Origin: Caryophanales bacterium
GTDB lineage: Bacteria > Bacillota_I > Bacilli_A > RF39 > UBA660
Assembly: GCA_016282375.1 (NCBI GenBank)
Contig: JAEEKI010000006.1
Span: 1-56,458, forward strand
Direction of reading: 5' to 3'
Length of the DNA: 56,458 bases
The notes below the pieces were generated by a model that saw only the letters and a list, made by a program, of their open reading frames with translations, was not told where the DNA came from and searched no databases. Made by a program: the position numbers and the translations under genes. Below, one piece after another: positions 32,799-41,857 of the stretch (the stretch's first letter is position 1; each line of letters begins with the position of its first letter).

Positions 32799-33320
32799 CT
32801 ACTTTTTAGGCGCTAACATCATATATACTTGACGACCTTCGATTTGAGGTTTTGTTTCAATATCAGCAACATCTGATAATGCATCAGCAAAACGCATAAG
32901 AACTTCACTACCAAGTTCAGGATGTGCGATTTGTCTACCTTTAAAACGAATAAATGCTTTAATCTTATGACCTTTCTTTAGGTATTCAGCGGCATTTTTA
33001 CGACGGGTTTCAAAGTCACCAACATCAATTGTTACTGATAAACGATACTCTTTAACTTCTTTGCTATTTTCTCTTTGCTTCTTTTGAGCTTCCTTAAGTT
33101 TCTTTTGTTTTTCATAACGGTATTTATTATAATCCATTACTTTAGCTACAGCAGGAACTGCATTACCGCTCATTAAAACTAAATCAAGTCCAGCATAGTT
33201 CGCTAATGTTAAGGCATCGCTTAACTTCTTAATGCCCAATTTCTCGCCATTAGGGCCTATTACCATTAATTCCTCACATTTAATTTGATTATTAATAGGT
33301 AAATCCTCAATCTTTGCTAT
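32799..33320 (-). CDS. infC: translation initiation factor IF-3, probable AUA start
   Basis: An IF-3 of about 173 residues, which selects start codons and keeps subunits apart. The first in-frame ATG (33266) would remove the conserved INNQIKCEELMV start. Reading upstream restores AKIEDLPINNQIK and meets GGAGG with 9 bases to ATA 33320, giving the usual IF-3 length; ATT 33311 is an alternative. Non-AUG infC starts are known and allow IF-3 to repress itself. The C-terminal domain (KGHKIKAFIRFKGRQIAHP) is complete. Confidence 0.85.
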   Translation of the reverse strand: MAKIEDLPINNQIKCEELMVIGPNGEKLGIKKLSDALTLANYAGLDLVLMSGNAVPAVAKVMDYNKYRYEKQKKLKEAQKKQRENSKEVKEYRLSVTIDVGDFETRRKNAAEYLKKGHKIKAFIRFKGRQIAHPELGSEVLMRFADALSDVADIETKPQIEGRQVYMMLAPKK

Positions 33321-33324
33321 ATGT

Positions 33325-33460
33325 CTTCGCCTCCATAAAAATTTAAAAGATGGATATTTCTATCCACCTTAAAAGTCTATAAAATAATATTTTATGGCCT
33401 TTTACCTACCGACGTCTTTGTCGATCAGGTGGATAATACATCGCTTTCCTTTAAATGACA
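33325..33460 (-). promoter_or_regulatory. ribosomal protein L20-type leader of infC operon
   Basis: The leader holds a terminator stem (33347-33370: AAGGTGGATA / TATCCATCTT, followed by a T-rich stretch) whose 5' arm AGGTGGATA is exactly complementary to TATCCACCT at 33427-33435 upstream, giving two exclusive foldings. Between them lies CCTGATCGAC / GTCGGTAGG, a small hairpin. This is the layout of the L20 leader controlling infC-rpmI-rplT in Bacilli: L20 binding would favour termination. Confidence 0.75.
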
Positions 33461-33465
33461 TCAAT

Positions 33466-33494
33466 ATATTATAATAAATATATATGTTTGTCAA
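33466..33494 (-). promoter_or_regulatory. infC operon promoter
   Basis: -35 TTGACA (33489-33494, perfect). The -10 is either TAATAT (33466-33471, spacer 17) or TATAAT (33468-33473, spacer 15). It lies just beyond the leader and within a few bases of the recA stop. Confidence 0.7.
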
Positions 33495-33497
33495 TAA

Positions 33498-34559
33498 CTA
33501 TTTACTAGCCTTTTTACTATCAGTATCTACTTCTTTTGCAGTATCATATGTTAATTCTTTAAAACCATAATGACTACGGATTTGGTTTTCAATTTCTAAA
33601 GCCAATTTTTTATCTTGTTTTAGAAGCATGCGCACATTGTCGCGACCTTGGCCAATTTTTTCCCCTTTATAAGAATACCAAGCTCCACTTTTCTCAATAA
33701 TGCTAATATCAGACGCTAAATCTACTATTTCTCCCTCGCGTGACACACCTTCACCATATAGAATATCCACTGAAGCCGTTTTAAATGGTGGTGCTACCTT
33801 ATTCTTAACAACTTTAATGTTTGTTTTATTACCATATACTTGGTCACCACTTTTTAACTGTTCACCTTTCCGAACATCCAACCTAACACTAGCATAAAAC
33901 TTTAGGGCTCTACCACCTGGGGTTGTTTCCGGGTTACCAAACATAACTCCCACTTTTTCCCGTAATTGATTAATAAAGATAGCGGTTGTTTTCGTTTTAT
34001 TCATGCTACCGGATAGTTTTCTTAGGGCTTGGCTCATTAGTCTTGCTTGAAGACCAACGTGAGAATCACCCATTTCCCCATCTATTTCTGCTTGTGGTAC
34101 AAGGGCGGCTACCGAATCGATAACGACAATATCTACAGCTTCACTTTTGACGAGGGCATCGCATATTTCTAACGCTTGTTCACCGGTATCTGGTTGAGAT
34201 AGTAATAACTCATTAATATTAACACCTAAATTTTTAGCATATACGGGATCTAAAGCATGCTCAGCATCAATGAAAGCAGCTCGTCCACCATTTTTTTGGA
34301 CTTCAGCAATGGCTTGTAAAGCAATGGTCGTTTTACCACTACTCTCCGGACCAAATATTTCAATAATTCTTCCTTTAGGATAACCGCCAACACCAAGGGC
34401 AATATCTAACGCTAGAGAACCACTACTAGTAGTTTCGACTTCCAAATGTTCATCATCACCCAACTTCATAATGGCACCTTCACCAAATTGTTTTTCAATG
34501 TCGGCTAATACTTGTGCAAGGGCTTTATCTTTATCTTTTGTTTCTTTTGTAATTTTCAT
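33498..34559 (-). CDS. recA: recombinase RecA
   Basis: A 353-residue strand-exchange ATPase. Walker [30 protein letters not shown], loop 1 [14 protein letters not shown], and [21 protein letters not shown] (loop 2) are all present. ATG 34559 follows GGAGAAC; the reading from 34607 adds non-conserved residues and passes through the leader. An SOS-type promoter region lies upstream. The C-terminal tail is Lys/Asp-rich and variable. Confidence 0.97.
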   Translation of the reverse strand: MKITKETKDKDKALAQVLADIEKQFGEGAIMKLGDDEHLEVETTSSGSLALDIALGVGGYPKGRIIEIFGPESSGKTTIALQAIAEVQKNGGRAAFIDAEHALDPVYAKNLGVNINELLLSQPDTGEQALEICDALVKSEAVDIVVIDSVAALVPQAEIDGEMGDSHVGLQARLMSQALRKLSGSMNKTKTTAIFINQLREKVGVMFGNPETTPGGRALKFYASVRLDVRKGEQLKSGDQVYGNKTNIKVVKNKVAPPFKTASVDILYGEGVSREGEIVDLASDISIIEKSGAWYSYKGEKIGQGRDNVRMLLKQDKKLALEIENQIRSHYGFKELTYDTAKEVDTDSKKASK

Positions 34560-34592
34560 TATGTTCTCCTTTAATGTAACTCTGACATTTTT

Positions 34593-34621
34593 ATTGTATC
34601 TTATCAAATATCAAAAGTCAA
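34593..34621 (-). promoter_or_regulatory. recA promoter
   Basis: -35 TTGACT (34616-34621), spacer 17, -10 TACAAT (34593-34598), 33 bp before the ATG. Confidence 0.65.
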
Positions 34622-34631
34622 CAAGAAAAAG

Positions 34632-34645
34632 CAAATATTTGTTCG
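34632..34645 (-). promoter_or_regulatory. probable LexA (SOS) box upstream of recA
   Basis: CGAACAAATATTTG matches 12 of 14 positions of the Gram-positive consensus CGAACRNRYGTTYC and lies 10 bp upstream of the recA -35. LexA itself is not in the window. Confidence 0.55.
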
Positions 34646-34662
34646 TTTACAATTTTAACAAA

Positions 34663-34690
34663 AAACTGAGGTTAATAATGACCTCAGTTT
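34663..34690 (-). terminator. terminator after dnaI
   Basis: Perfect 10-base stem AAACTGAGGT / ACCTCAGTTT, 8-base loop, followed by T-rich sequence; it contains the dnaI stop. Confidence 0.85.
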
Positions 34691-35577
34691 CGGTGATTAA
34701 CGGTTATTAATTCAAAGTCTTCCGTTAATTGTTTAATTCTTTCGATAATTCTTCTAGCTTTAACAGTATCCAAACTATCTTTGGAATTACTTAAATGCTT
34801 TTCTAATTCCTCAATAGTCAGATTACTAGTGAAAAAAGTTGCCATATGATTATTCATTCTTTTTTGCAAAATAGTGCCTAATATTTCATCACGACCCCAT
34901 TCACTCACTTTTTCGGCACCTATATCATCTATCAAGAGAATTTCAACATTAGATAAATACTCTACTTTGGCATCCACTAAATTAAAATCATCTTTGAGAT
35001 TTCTTAATAATTCGGGGAAATAAACAATTTCAAATTCAGCATTTTTTTTATCTTTTAGTTCATTTAATAATGCAGCTAGTAAAAAGGTTTTACCGCCACC
35101 AAAACTGCCATGTAAATAAAGACCTTTACTACTCTTAGTAATATCATATTTATCAAAATAAGATTTTAACCATTTAATTAATTTAACCCGATTTTTATCT
35201 GTAACATCAATACCTTTCATTCTAGCATTAGATAAAGCTGTCGAACTTTCTTTTTTTTTGATATCTACTTCATATTTTTTTAATTTCTTACAAGGGATAT
35301 AATTGAAGACCACTCTTGATTCATTCTTACTTGGATAATAAACATATCCTTTCATCATATTGGGACAATTACTAAGTCCTGGACAATTTTTACAATTATC
35401 TAACTCACTAATGGTATCCTCTAAAGAAGTAAGACAGTTTTTGGCTTCATCATCACTCAGTTTTAAACTTTTAACCAGTTTATTTATCTGAGGATCAAGT
35501 TTTTTGTTACTATATTTCTTTTTTACACTGTCTTTTAAATCGTTTTTTAATAAACTTGCTACTTTGACTTCCATCAT
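34684..35577 (-). CDS. dnaI: primosomal helicase loader DnaI
   Basis: A 297-residue AAA+ protein that loads the replicative helicase. The N-terminal helicase-binding domain has the zinc Cys pattern CKNCPGLSNCPN; the ATPase has Walker A HGSFGGGKTF, Walker B ILLIDDIGAEK and a sensor region TFFTSNLT, with an Arg-rich KARRIIERI. It overlaps dnaB by 4 bp. Absent from Gram-negatives in this form, so it supports a Bacilli placement. Confidence 0.92.
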   Translation of the reverse strand: MMEVKVASLLKNDLKDSVKKKYSNKKLDPQINKLVKSLKLSDDEAKNCLTSLEDTISELDNCKNCPGLSNCPNMMKGYVYYPSKNESRVVFNYIPCKKLKKYEVDIKKKESSTALSNARMKGIDVTDKNRVKLIKWLKSYFDKYDITKSSKGLYLHGSFGGGKTFLLAALLNELKDKKNAEFEIVYFPELLRNLKDDFNLVDAKVEYLSNVEILLIDDIGAEKVSEWGRDEILGTILQKRMNNHMATFFTSNLTIEELEKHLSNSKDSLDTVKARRIIERIKQLTEDFELITVNHRN

Positions 35578-36842
35578 TTAAACTCCTTTAATAGTTCCTC
35601 TAGTTCTTCCGTCTCTGCTTGACTAGCCTCGCTCTTCTCTATTTTTTCATTAAACCAACTTGGTTCAATTACTTCTTTTTTAACTTTTGATGAAGTTTTT
35701 TTCAATGATTTCTTGTGTTCTTTTTCGGCAAATAACATAGCATCCTCAGCCGTTTTTAAATCTTCTCTTTTCCATTGAGAAGCAATTGTTTCTACATAAT
35801 TATTTGTCAATTTATTGTTATTCTTTTTAAGACAGTAATCGAGTAAAACATTAACCACTGCTGGTGTTAATTCTAGGTCATTTAACAAAGATTCCACTAG
35901 TTTTAAGTCCTTTGCTGTCGGAGCGGCACCCTTATTCTTTCTTTTTAAATAATCATATGGAGAAATATTTTCAAACATAGAAATGATTTGTGCTCTTTTA
36001 GAGTTATCACTAGTACCCTTTTTCAAATATTCAGGTTGCGTACGATAAACGATGGTTGGAAGACCTGTATTAGTTAGTTCATAATTCTTTTGCGCAGTCG
36101 TTCGTAATGTATTAATGTCAATTAGACCAAATTCATTTAAACTAATACGGATATACTCAATCATCTTTAAGGTATCAATATTATAGATAAAAGATAAATT
36201 ATCAATCAAATCTTTCGTTTTTTGATCTAAGGCCTTACTAGATAAAAGGTCTTTAGGAATACTTTCAACGATTAAATCATAATCGATTTTGCTTGTTAAT
36301 TTAATAGTTTCTGTGGCTCGATTTTGAACATTTTCAGCATGCATAGAGCTTTCAACTTTATATATGTCATCCATATGACAAGTTATTTCAATAAAACCAT
36401 TCATATCAATATCTTTTTTTTGATATTTTTTAATAATTTTATCATATTCTTCATGACCAACATTACTACATAGAACAGTACAAAGAAGTGGATTATTTAA
36501 AAACTCATCAGGATATAATGGTGCATATAATTCATAGATATAGACTAAGACATTTTCTTCTTTCACGAAGGATTTCAATAATCCTACGGCCTCGAGAGAC
36601 TCTCTAGCCTCTTTTAAGCTCTTCGAAGAACATTTTAAAATACTTAACAAATGATGATGTAACAAAAAGGAATTGTCATCCGCAAAAGCAGATAAATCTT
36701 GCCATAAAGTAAGATATAATGAAATAGCTATAGGTCCAATAATCGGACTATATAGAGCTAGTAAATCATGATCTACATCACTTAAAATCGTTTTATTAAT
36801 TACTTTATAGCGATCAGCAGGCAAAATTGAATAACTACTCAT
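35574..36842 (-). CDS. dnaB: replication initiation and membrane attachment protein DnaB (DnaD family)
   Basis: A 422-residue co-loader of the Bacilli primosome (not the DnaB helicase). The N-terminal winged-helix region LLALYSPIIGPIAISLYLTL and the C-terminal DnaD-like domain (YDYLKRKNKGAAPTAKDL, VVNVLLDYCLKKNNNKL, YVETIASQWKRE) are clear. It works with DnaD and DnaI at oriC and at restart sites. Operon with dnaI; AAGGAA precedes ATG 36842. Confidence 0.9.
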   Translation of the reverse strand: MSSYSILPADRYKVINKTILSDVDHDLLALYSPIIGPIAISLYLTLWQDLSAFADDNSFLLHHHLLSILKCSSKSLKEARESLEAVGLLKSFVKEENVLVYIYELYAPLYPDEFLNNPLLCTVLCSNVGHEEYDKIIKKYQKKDIDMNGFIEITCHMDDIYKVESSMHAENVQNRATETIKLTSKIDYDLIVESIPKDLLSSKALDQKTKDLIDNLSFIYNIDTLKMIEYIRISLNEFGLIDINTLRTTAQKNYELTNTGLPTIVYRTQPEYLKKGTSDNSKRAQIISMFENISPYDYLKRKNKGAAPTAKDLKLVESLLNDLELTPAVVNVLLDYCLKKNNNKLTNNYVETIASQWKREDLKTAEDAMLFAEKEHKKSLKKTSSKVKKEVIEPSWFNEKIEKSEASQAETEELEELLKEFK

Positions 36843-36904
36843 AATACGATTCCTTTCTTAGTAAATATATTATAAAATTATCTTCTGATAAAAGTAAATA
36901 AATT

Positions 36905-38899
36905 TTAGACACCAAATGATAATAAATAATAGAAATAATAAAATACTTTTTTATACGTATTGTAACCAAATACAATAAATCCATCGGTAAAGAAAGCTAA
37001 AGTATTGTAAACGATACCTACAACTACTAAACAAACTAAAATTTTAAAAACAAGTTTAGTATTACCCTTATAATTGGTTAAAATACTCATCCATAATAAG
37101 ACAGCACTTATAGATAATAAGAAACCAAAATCACACATATATCTTGGTAAAACACCAGCCATTTCAACATCAGCAATAATAATTACGATAGATATAATTA
37201 TTGATAATAAACAAATATAAAAAATTTCTTTATTCTTGATATATTTTTTAACTTTAAAAAGAAATAAATTAATGAAAGATATTAAGTTAATGACTATTAT
37301 CCCACCAATCATTGATTCATATATTGTCATACCAATATAATTACTTTCAATATTATATGGATGAATAAAAGGAAAGACAACATTTAGTCTTGGTAGTTCA
37401 AATAGGAAGGCAAACGTTCCCGAAATAATCCGATCAAAATAGAAGCCTCTTTTTGTCATATCATTGCTCGTCAAATTATAATTAGCCCCAAAGTCAAATA
37501 CAGATCCAAAACGTGCATAGTTATAATACATTAGTAAAGCAGCAATAATAATCATTGGTAATACTAAAGCTAGAATATTTTTAATATGATATGTTTCTTT
37601 CTTTTTAAGATACTTCCAAAAAATAGGTATTCCTAAAAAGACCGAAGCAAATATCTGTGGACGACAACCAGCTACCAAAGCCATAAGAATACTCCCTATA
37701 GCCAAGTACTTAGTATTTATTTTTTCATCATCACGTGATGCTTTTAACCAAAAAGCAAGGCTTAGCATAGCTAATGCTGCACCAAAAGCAATGGGAATAC
37801 CATAAAAGAATCCTTTGCGAATAATTAATGATATTCCTGACAAAAGAGAAACAGATAAAGAACTAAGAAAATACTCTTTAAATTTAGCCTTAGGAAAGTA
37901 ACGTTCAAATAAGTGAAACACCAAATAAAAGGCTGAAATCAAATAGAAAATACAAGTATATGTTAAGGCTAATGAATTATTTAAATCATGATGACTTATC
38001 AAATAAAATGGCAAATGCATAAATAAACAAGGAACTATACCAAAATAAGAGTAGTATTTTCCATTATAATAAGCATAATCTAAATAATAATCTGTATTGG
38101 TAATAAGTAGCCTATCACGAATAGATATATCATAAGGATTTTTTAGTTTTTTTAATTTATCTGATACTTTTAAATCAATGGTAAATTTGCCCTTAGCAAG
38201 TGATCTAGCTAATAACTGATATTGATAATGTTGATTAGGATAGTCCATATCATAACTAGCTTTTCCATAGTTAGAAAAATGAACAAAGAAATACATGCCT
38301 ATTGTTATTAAGCCAATACTAAAAATAACCACAGGAAAATACATGTTGTACTTTTTATTAAATAAGGAAAACTCTTTGAATGTAAAAAAGACGAGACATA
38401 ATACCAATAGTAAGATTATACGAATAATGTTAAAATTATATGGTGTCCTAACATTAAAATAGATATTTTTAATATATATATCATCGGTGGTAGTAGCCCG
38501 TAATAAAATGCTTTGTAATTTACCCATCGGATGAATATTAATGTACTTAGACTGAATGATATTATCCATGTACTCAATAGAGCCTGCGTCATAATACTCT
38601 TCATTACCATCATCTTTAAAGCGTATTTTAATCGATGCTGGTTCTTTAGAGGTACCTTCAATATACATATTATAAACTTTTTTATTGATATCTGTTAACT
38701 CGACTGAATTATCTTGCATTAAATTAACTGTAACATTGTTGCTTTCAACAACATTTTTATTGACACCCTGATTAATACTATATTTAACTGTTTTAGGGTA
38801 AAATAAAGAACGATAAAATTTAATGTTAAATAAGGTTACTTCAAGCCCCAAAGCAATGATTAACGATAAAAGTAAGATTTTAAATATTTTCTTTTTCAT
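36905..38899 (-). CDS. polytopic membrane protein, GT-C glycosyltransferase-like
   Basis: A 664-residue protein. One membrane segment at the N-terminus, an extracytoplasmic beta-rich region (about 30-160), then roughly 11 further membrane segments. After the third segment there is YDMDYPNQHYQYQLLARSLA and later YYNGKYYSYFGIVPCLFM, a pattern common in bacterial GT-C-like proteins that use lipid-linked sugars. No substrate can be read. It overlaps the SDR gene by 20 bp, so the pair may serve surface glycan assembly. The assignment rests on topology and short motifs. Confidence 0.65.
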   Translation of the reverse strand: MKKKIFKILLLSLIIALGLEVTLFNIKFYRSLFYPKTVKYSINQGVNKNVVESNNVTVNLMQDNSVELTDINKKVYNMYIEGTSKEPASIKIRFKDDGNEEYYDAGSIEYMDNIIQSKYINIHPMGKLQSILLRATTTDDIYIKNIYFNVRTPYNFNIIRIILLLVLCLVFFTFKEFSLFNKKYNMYFPVVIFSIGLITIGMYFFVHFSNYGKASYDMDYPNQHYQYQLLARSLAKGKFTIDLKVSDKLKKLKNPYDISIRDRLLITNTDYYLDYAYYNGKYYSYFGIVPCLFMHLPFYLISHHDLNNSLALTYTCIFYLISAFYLVFHLFERYFPKAKFKEYFLSSLSVSLLSGISLIIRKGFFYGIPIAFGAALAMLSLAFWLKASRDDEKINTKYLAIGSILMALVAGCRPQIFASVFLGIPIFWKYLKKKETYHIKNILALVLPMIIIAALLMYYNYARFGSVFDFGANYNLTSNDMTKRGFYFDRIISGTFAFLFELPRLNVVFPFIHPYNIESNYIGMTIYESMIGGIIVINLISFINLFLFKVKKYIKNKEIFYICLLSIIISIVIIIADVEMAGVLPRYMCDFGFLLSISAVLLWMSILTNYKGNTKLVFKILVCLVVVGIVYNTLAFFTDGFIVFGYNTYKKVFYYFYYLLSFGV

Positions 38900-39836
38900 T
38901 TGTTTTCTTAATCCTTCTGTTGATAATTATAATTAATGGTTCTGCTAGTAAGATAGCAATTTTTCTTCTTGAACTACGTCTTTTTTGACGCATATAATAA
39001 CTTGAAAGTGAATCATTACGATATTTAAGTACCTTATTCGTGGTATCACTGTCTAAAAGAATAGGACTAGTATAGTTTTTTTCACAAAACATTCTAGATA
39101 AAAGATATTTCAAACTAATACCATGATATTTTAAGATATTTAAAAGTAGTTCATTATATGTACAACGACAACTTTGTCCACCACCGATATTAATGACTTT
39201 ATTGTTATATTTATTCATATGGTCTAAACAACTACAAAAAGCATAACCGGCATCTTCCTTAGTGATAACTTCGATTTTTTCAGAACTTTTAACATTATAA
39301 ATAAATGGTTCTTTGCGAAGATCTCCTAATACCAATGGAACTCTAATAATGGTATAATTCTTGACTTTTTTAGCAATTAGATTTTCGCTAGCCATCTTGG
39401 CTTTGTCAAAATACCTCTCATCACTAATATGTAGTTTTTCAGAAATATCAGTTATATCTTTACTATAAACACTAGTCGAAGAAGCATATATTAGATAACA
39501 ATGTGGATTATAGTAATTAATAGCTCGAACAATATTTTCGGTACTATTGTAATCAATGAGGTTAACTAAGTCTTTTTTATATTCCGCTAAAGGTGGTAAA
39601 CATGTAGCTAGATGAATAACGATGTTAGCCTCTTTAATAAGGGGTTCTAATAAATTACGATCTAAAACATCGCCATAGACAATATTAATCCGATGACGAT
39701 ACCTTTTAAGTCTCTTATAAACATTTTTATTTTTCAAATCTAATGCCGTTATCTCATATTTTCCTTCAGATAATAAATACTTAATTAAACATACTCCTAT
39801 TGTTCCGGCAGCACCAATTACTAAAACTTTTTTCAT
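38880..39836 (-). CDS. NAD-dependent epimerase/dehydratase-like SDR with altered catalytic Tyr
   Basis: A 318-residue extended short-chain dehydrogenase. The Rossmann motif is VLVIGAAGTIG; YGDVLD, HLATCLPP, YASSTSVY and IRVPLVLG follow the sugar epimerase pattern. The usual YxxxK appears as FDKAK (Phe143, Lys147), with Tyr142 just before, so either the catalytic Tyr is lost or the motif is shifted by one. A basic C-terminal helix (RQKRRSSRRK) follows. ATG 39836 has GAGGTA at 5 bases; the upstream extension is rejected. Probably partner of the GT-C-like gene. Confidence 0.75.
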   Translation of the reverse strand: MKKVLVIGAAGTIGVCLIKYLLSEGKYEITALDLKNKNVYKRLKRYRHRINIVYGDVLDRNLLEPLIKEANIVIHLATCLPPLAEYKKDLVNLIDYNSTENIVRAINYYNPHCYLIYASSTSVYSKDITDISEKLHISDERYFDKAKMASENLIAKKVKNYTIIRVPLVLGDLRKEPFIYNVKSSEKIEVITKEDAGYAFCSCLDHMNKYNNKVINIGGGQSCRCTYNELLLNILKYHGISLKYLLSRMFCEKNYTSPILLDSDTTNKVLKYRNDSLSSYYMRQKRRSSRRKIAILLAEPLIIIINRRIKKTNEKENI

Positions 39837-39883
39837 AAATACCTCATATATTTCAATACAATCAAATTTTACCACAAAAAAAA

Positions 39884-39903
39884 CTAACATTCTACAATGT
39901 TAG
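39884..39903 (-). terminator. terminator after the five-gene surface-protein cluster
   Basis: Perfect 8-base stem CTAACATT / AATGTTAG, loop CTAC, followed by eight T on the minus strand. Confidence 0.85.
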
Positions 39904-40504
39904 CTTTAAAAACTGCTTCATAAGTTTTATAATCGTTTATATATTGATAATCATCCTTTAACCACTTAAAGGTTATCTTAGCTTGCCAATAATCAATTTT
40001 TTGATGGTTCTTAGTAGTATTAATAACATGTAAATATTCAGTTGAATTAAAACTAACCGGTATTTCAATATCGCCTGTCAAAGTAGTTATATCCATTTCG
40101 CTAATCACAGGTTCATAATCAACACCATTATCAGATTTAGATACATCCAAAACTAGTTCAGGAATTCCTTCGACAGTATATGAAAAAACTTGTTCTTCAG
40201 GAAGTTTCATCTTTAAAAGATAACAATATTTAGTTTGGGGACTAGTTGTATCCAAGATAACATTCAGACTACCAGTACCTGATACGTCATGACCAACACC
40301 AATCGCAAAATTAGAGGCATCAGCTACAAATTTGGCATTTGTTTGCGCAAATCGTAAAGTATCAACGCCTTTGGAAGTCACGTCAACTTTAAAGGAACCA
40401 TCATACATTTCTTGTACAGAAAAATAAGCGTAGGTTGATAACACTACTGTTAATAATATAGTAATTATAGCAATTACAATTAATATAACATTATTATTTT
40501 TCAT
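39884..40504 (-). CDS. SipW-type surface protein, paralogue 4 (short form)
   Basis: A 206-residue predicted secreted protein. ATG 40504 follows GAGG by 6 bases. The signal MKNNNVILIVIAIITILL to LSTYAYFSV is nearly identical at the start to that of 4858-6000, but the rest is strongly diverged: KGVDTLRFAQ, KYCYLLKMKL, a beta-rich body and an end at KANIVEC. The last residue is Cys, in the position where long forms continue into a second domain. Last gene of the 39884-44386 cluster. Function unknown. Confidence 0.7.
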   Translation of the reverse strand: MKNNNVILIVIAIITILLTVVLSTYAYFSVQEMYDGSFKVDVTSKGVDTLRFAQTNAKFVADASNFAIGVGHDVSGTGSLNVILDTTSPQTKYCYLLKMKLPEEQVFSYTVEGIPELVLDVSKSDNGVDYEPVISEMDITTLTGDIEIPVSFNSTEYLHVINTTKNHQKIDYWQAKITFKWLKDDYQYINDYKTYEAVFKANIVEC

Positions 40505-40578
40505 TTCATTCCTCAACTTTTCTTATTCTTTCTCCCATAAGATTTCCATTATTTTTAAGCTATTCATAAAATTAAATG

Positions 40579-40592
40579 CAAGATATTAAGAT
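40579..40592 (-). repeat. 3' flanking tag, copy 2 (ATCTTAATATCTTG)
   Basis: Identical to the tag at 4806-4819, here 35 bp after the stop of the 40628-41743 gene. It is preceded by a partial direct repeat (ATCTTAAAT) and followed by ATTTAATTTT, also similar to copy 1. No hairpin terminator follows here. Confidence 0.55.
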
Positions 40593-40627
40593 ATTTAAGA
40601 TAATACACACACAACGGGCCACTAGTA

Positions 40628-41743
40628 TTAGCCGTGTACATCACCACATGCTGCCTCATTATTAATTCCAGTAAAACAGTATTCATGTAATGTGTAATCA
40701 ACACTTTCTAAATCACCATCATAATTAATCTGCAAACGTATATAACCTACATTTTCTATATTAATCTCACAAAAGACATTAGTACCATTTTGGGTACAAT
40801 TGTCGTTTAAATTCAATGAAATTCCTGCTTCTGTAAAGACTTGATATAATGCTTGTTTGGCACTTGCTTGTTGAGCACTTGTAAAGTTAGTATTTAAAGT
40901 ATGCCCTTCAAGGCCGTATTGGGTATATGGTTGGCTTAAACATGCTTCATGTCCCTGAATAGTTGCACATGTAAAATATTTACGACTATTTTGGCCTATA
41001 TACACATTATGTCCCGTTGCCGCACCGCTTGTTTGCAAAGTTCCCCCTGTTTCTGGATGTACATAATCGGTACCTTTTTGCGTTGGAAACCAATAACCGG
41101 TTGGATGATATCTCTCAACACCGCAATTAACATTGCCAACACTGACAACACCGCTATACTGCTTGTTCTTTTGACTATTTTGTGACAAATCAAGATTATA
41201 AAAAGCCAGAGTAATTGTATATGTTTGTGTAGTTAAAGTTCCATTTGATGTGATGGTTAAATCACCAGCAATACTACTGCCATTAGTAATGGTATCTATA
41301 TTTGCTTCATTCATAATAGTTGTATTAGAACTATTAACCATTTTTAAAGTTAATTCTTTGGCACTACCTCTTCCACTAGAAGGTGTATATGCTGTAGAGC
41401 TAGTTTCATTCCAAATAAAATTAAATGTACAACTGGCCTGTCTTTCTGCAGATCCGCCTATCATAGTTACGTCAAAAGTTTGAGTAGAGCTTACGGTTGC
41501 TGTCGTGTTATTAGCATCTCCTTGAATCATATCAAAACCAGATACCACTACTCCCAAGTTACCATTAGGGACAGCAGTAAATATAGGTGTGGCTGCATCA
41601 CTAACACCCACAGAGACATTCATTATGGTATTACTTGTTACATTGACAGTAAAAAAAGCATACGTAAAAGAAAATACTGTTGTTAACAATATAAAAATAG
41701 ATAAAAATATAAAAATTATGTTTTCCTTATTCATACTTGTCAT
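40628..41743 (-). CDS. SipW-type surface protein, paralogue 5 (long form)
   Basis: A 371-residue predicted secreted protein; AGGA precedes ATG 41743. The signal (NKENIIFIFLSIF to SFTYAFFTV) varies from the other members, and the core is diverged (ASCTFNFIWNE, closing VGNVNC). The second domain is well conserved: GYWF, GGTLQTSGAATGHNVYIGQN, GHEACLSQPYTQYGLEGHT, ASAKQALYQVFTEAG. The tail has fewer Cys (NCTQNGTNVFC, HEYC, AACG). Together with the core divergence, this makes the second domain the more constant part of the family. Function unknown. Confidence 0.75.
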   Translation of the reverse strand: MTSMNKENIIFIFLSIFILLTTVFSFTYAFFTVNVTSNTIMNVSVGVSDAATPIFTAVPNGNLGVVVSGFDMIQGDANNTTATVSSTQTFDVTMIGGSAERQASCTFNFIWNETSSTAYTPSSGRGSAKELTLKMVNSSNTTIMNEANIDTITNGSSIAGDLTITSNGTLTTQTYTITLAFYNLDLSQNSQKNKQYSGVVSVGNVNCGVERYHPTGYWFPTQKGTDYVHPETGGTLQTSGAATGHNVYIGQNSRKYFTCATIQGHEACLSQPYTQYGLEGHTLNTNFTSAQQASAKQALYQVFTEAGISLNLNDNCTQNGTNVFCEINIENVGYIRLQINYDGDLESVDYTLHEYCFTGINNEAACGDVHG

Positions 41744-41821
41744 CTATATTCCTACTCTTTATTATAATATCACATCTTACTTAATAGTTTCAATCAATAT
41801 TGAAAATTTTTAATAAAAAAA

Positions 41822-41836
41822 CGACCATATTGGTCG
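41822..41836 (-). terminator. terminator after paralogue 6
   Basis: Six-base GC-containing stem CGACCA / TGGTCG with three-base loop, extended by A/T pairs and followed by seven T on the minus strand. Confidence 0.75.
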
Positions 41837-41857
41837 ATTTTATTAATATAAAGATAA

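Noticed and set aside
40949-41193. Open frames on both strands within the 40628-41743 gene
   Set aside because: They overlap the conserved second domain of the family in other frames; no ribosome sites and no homology.
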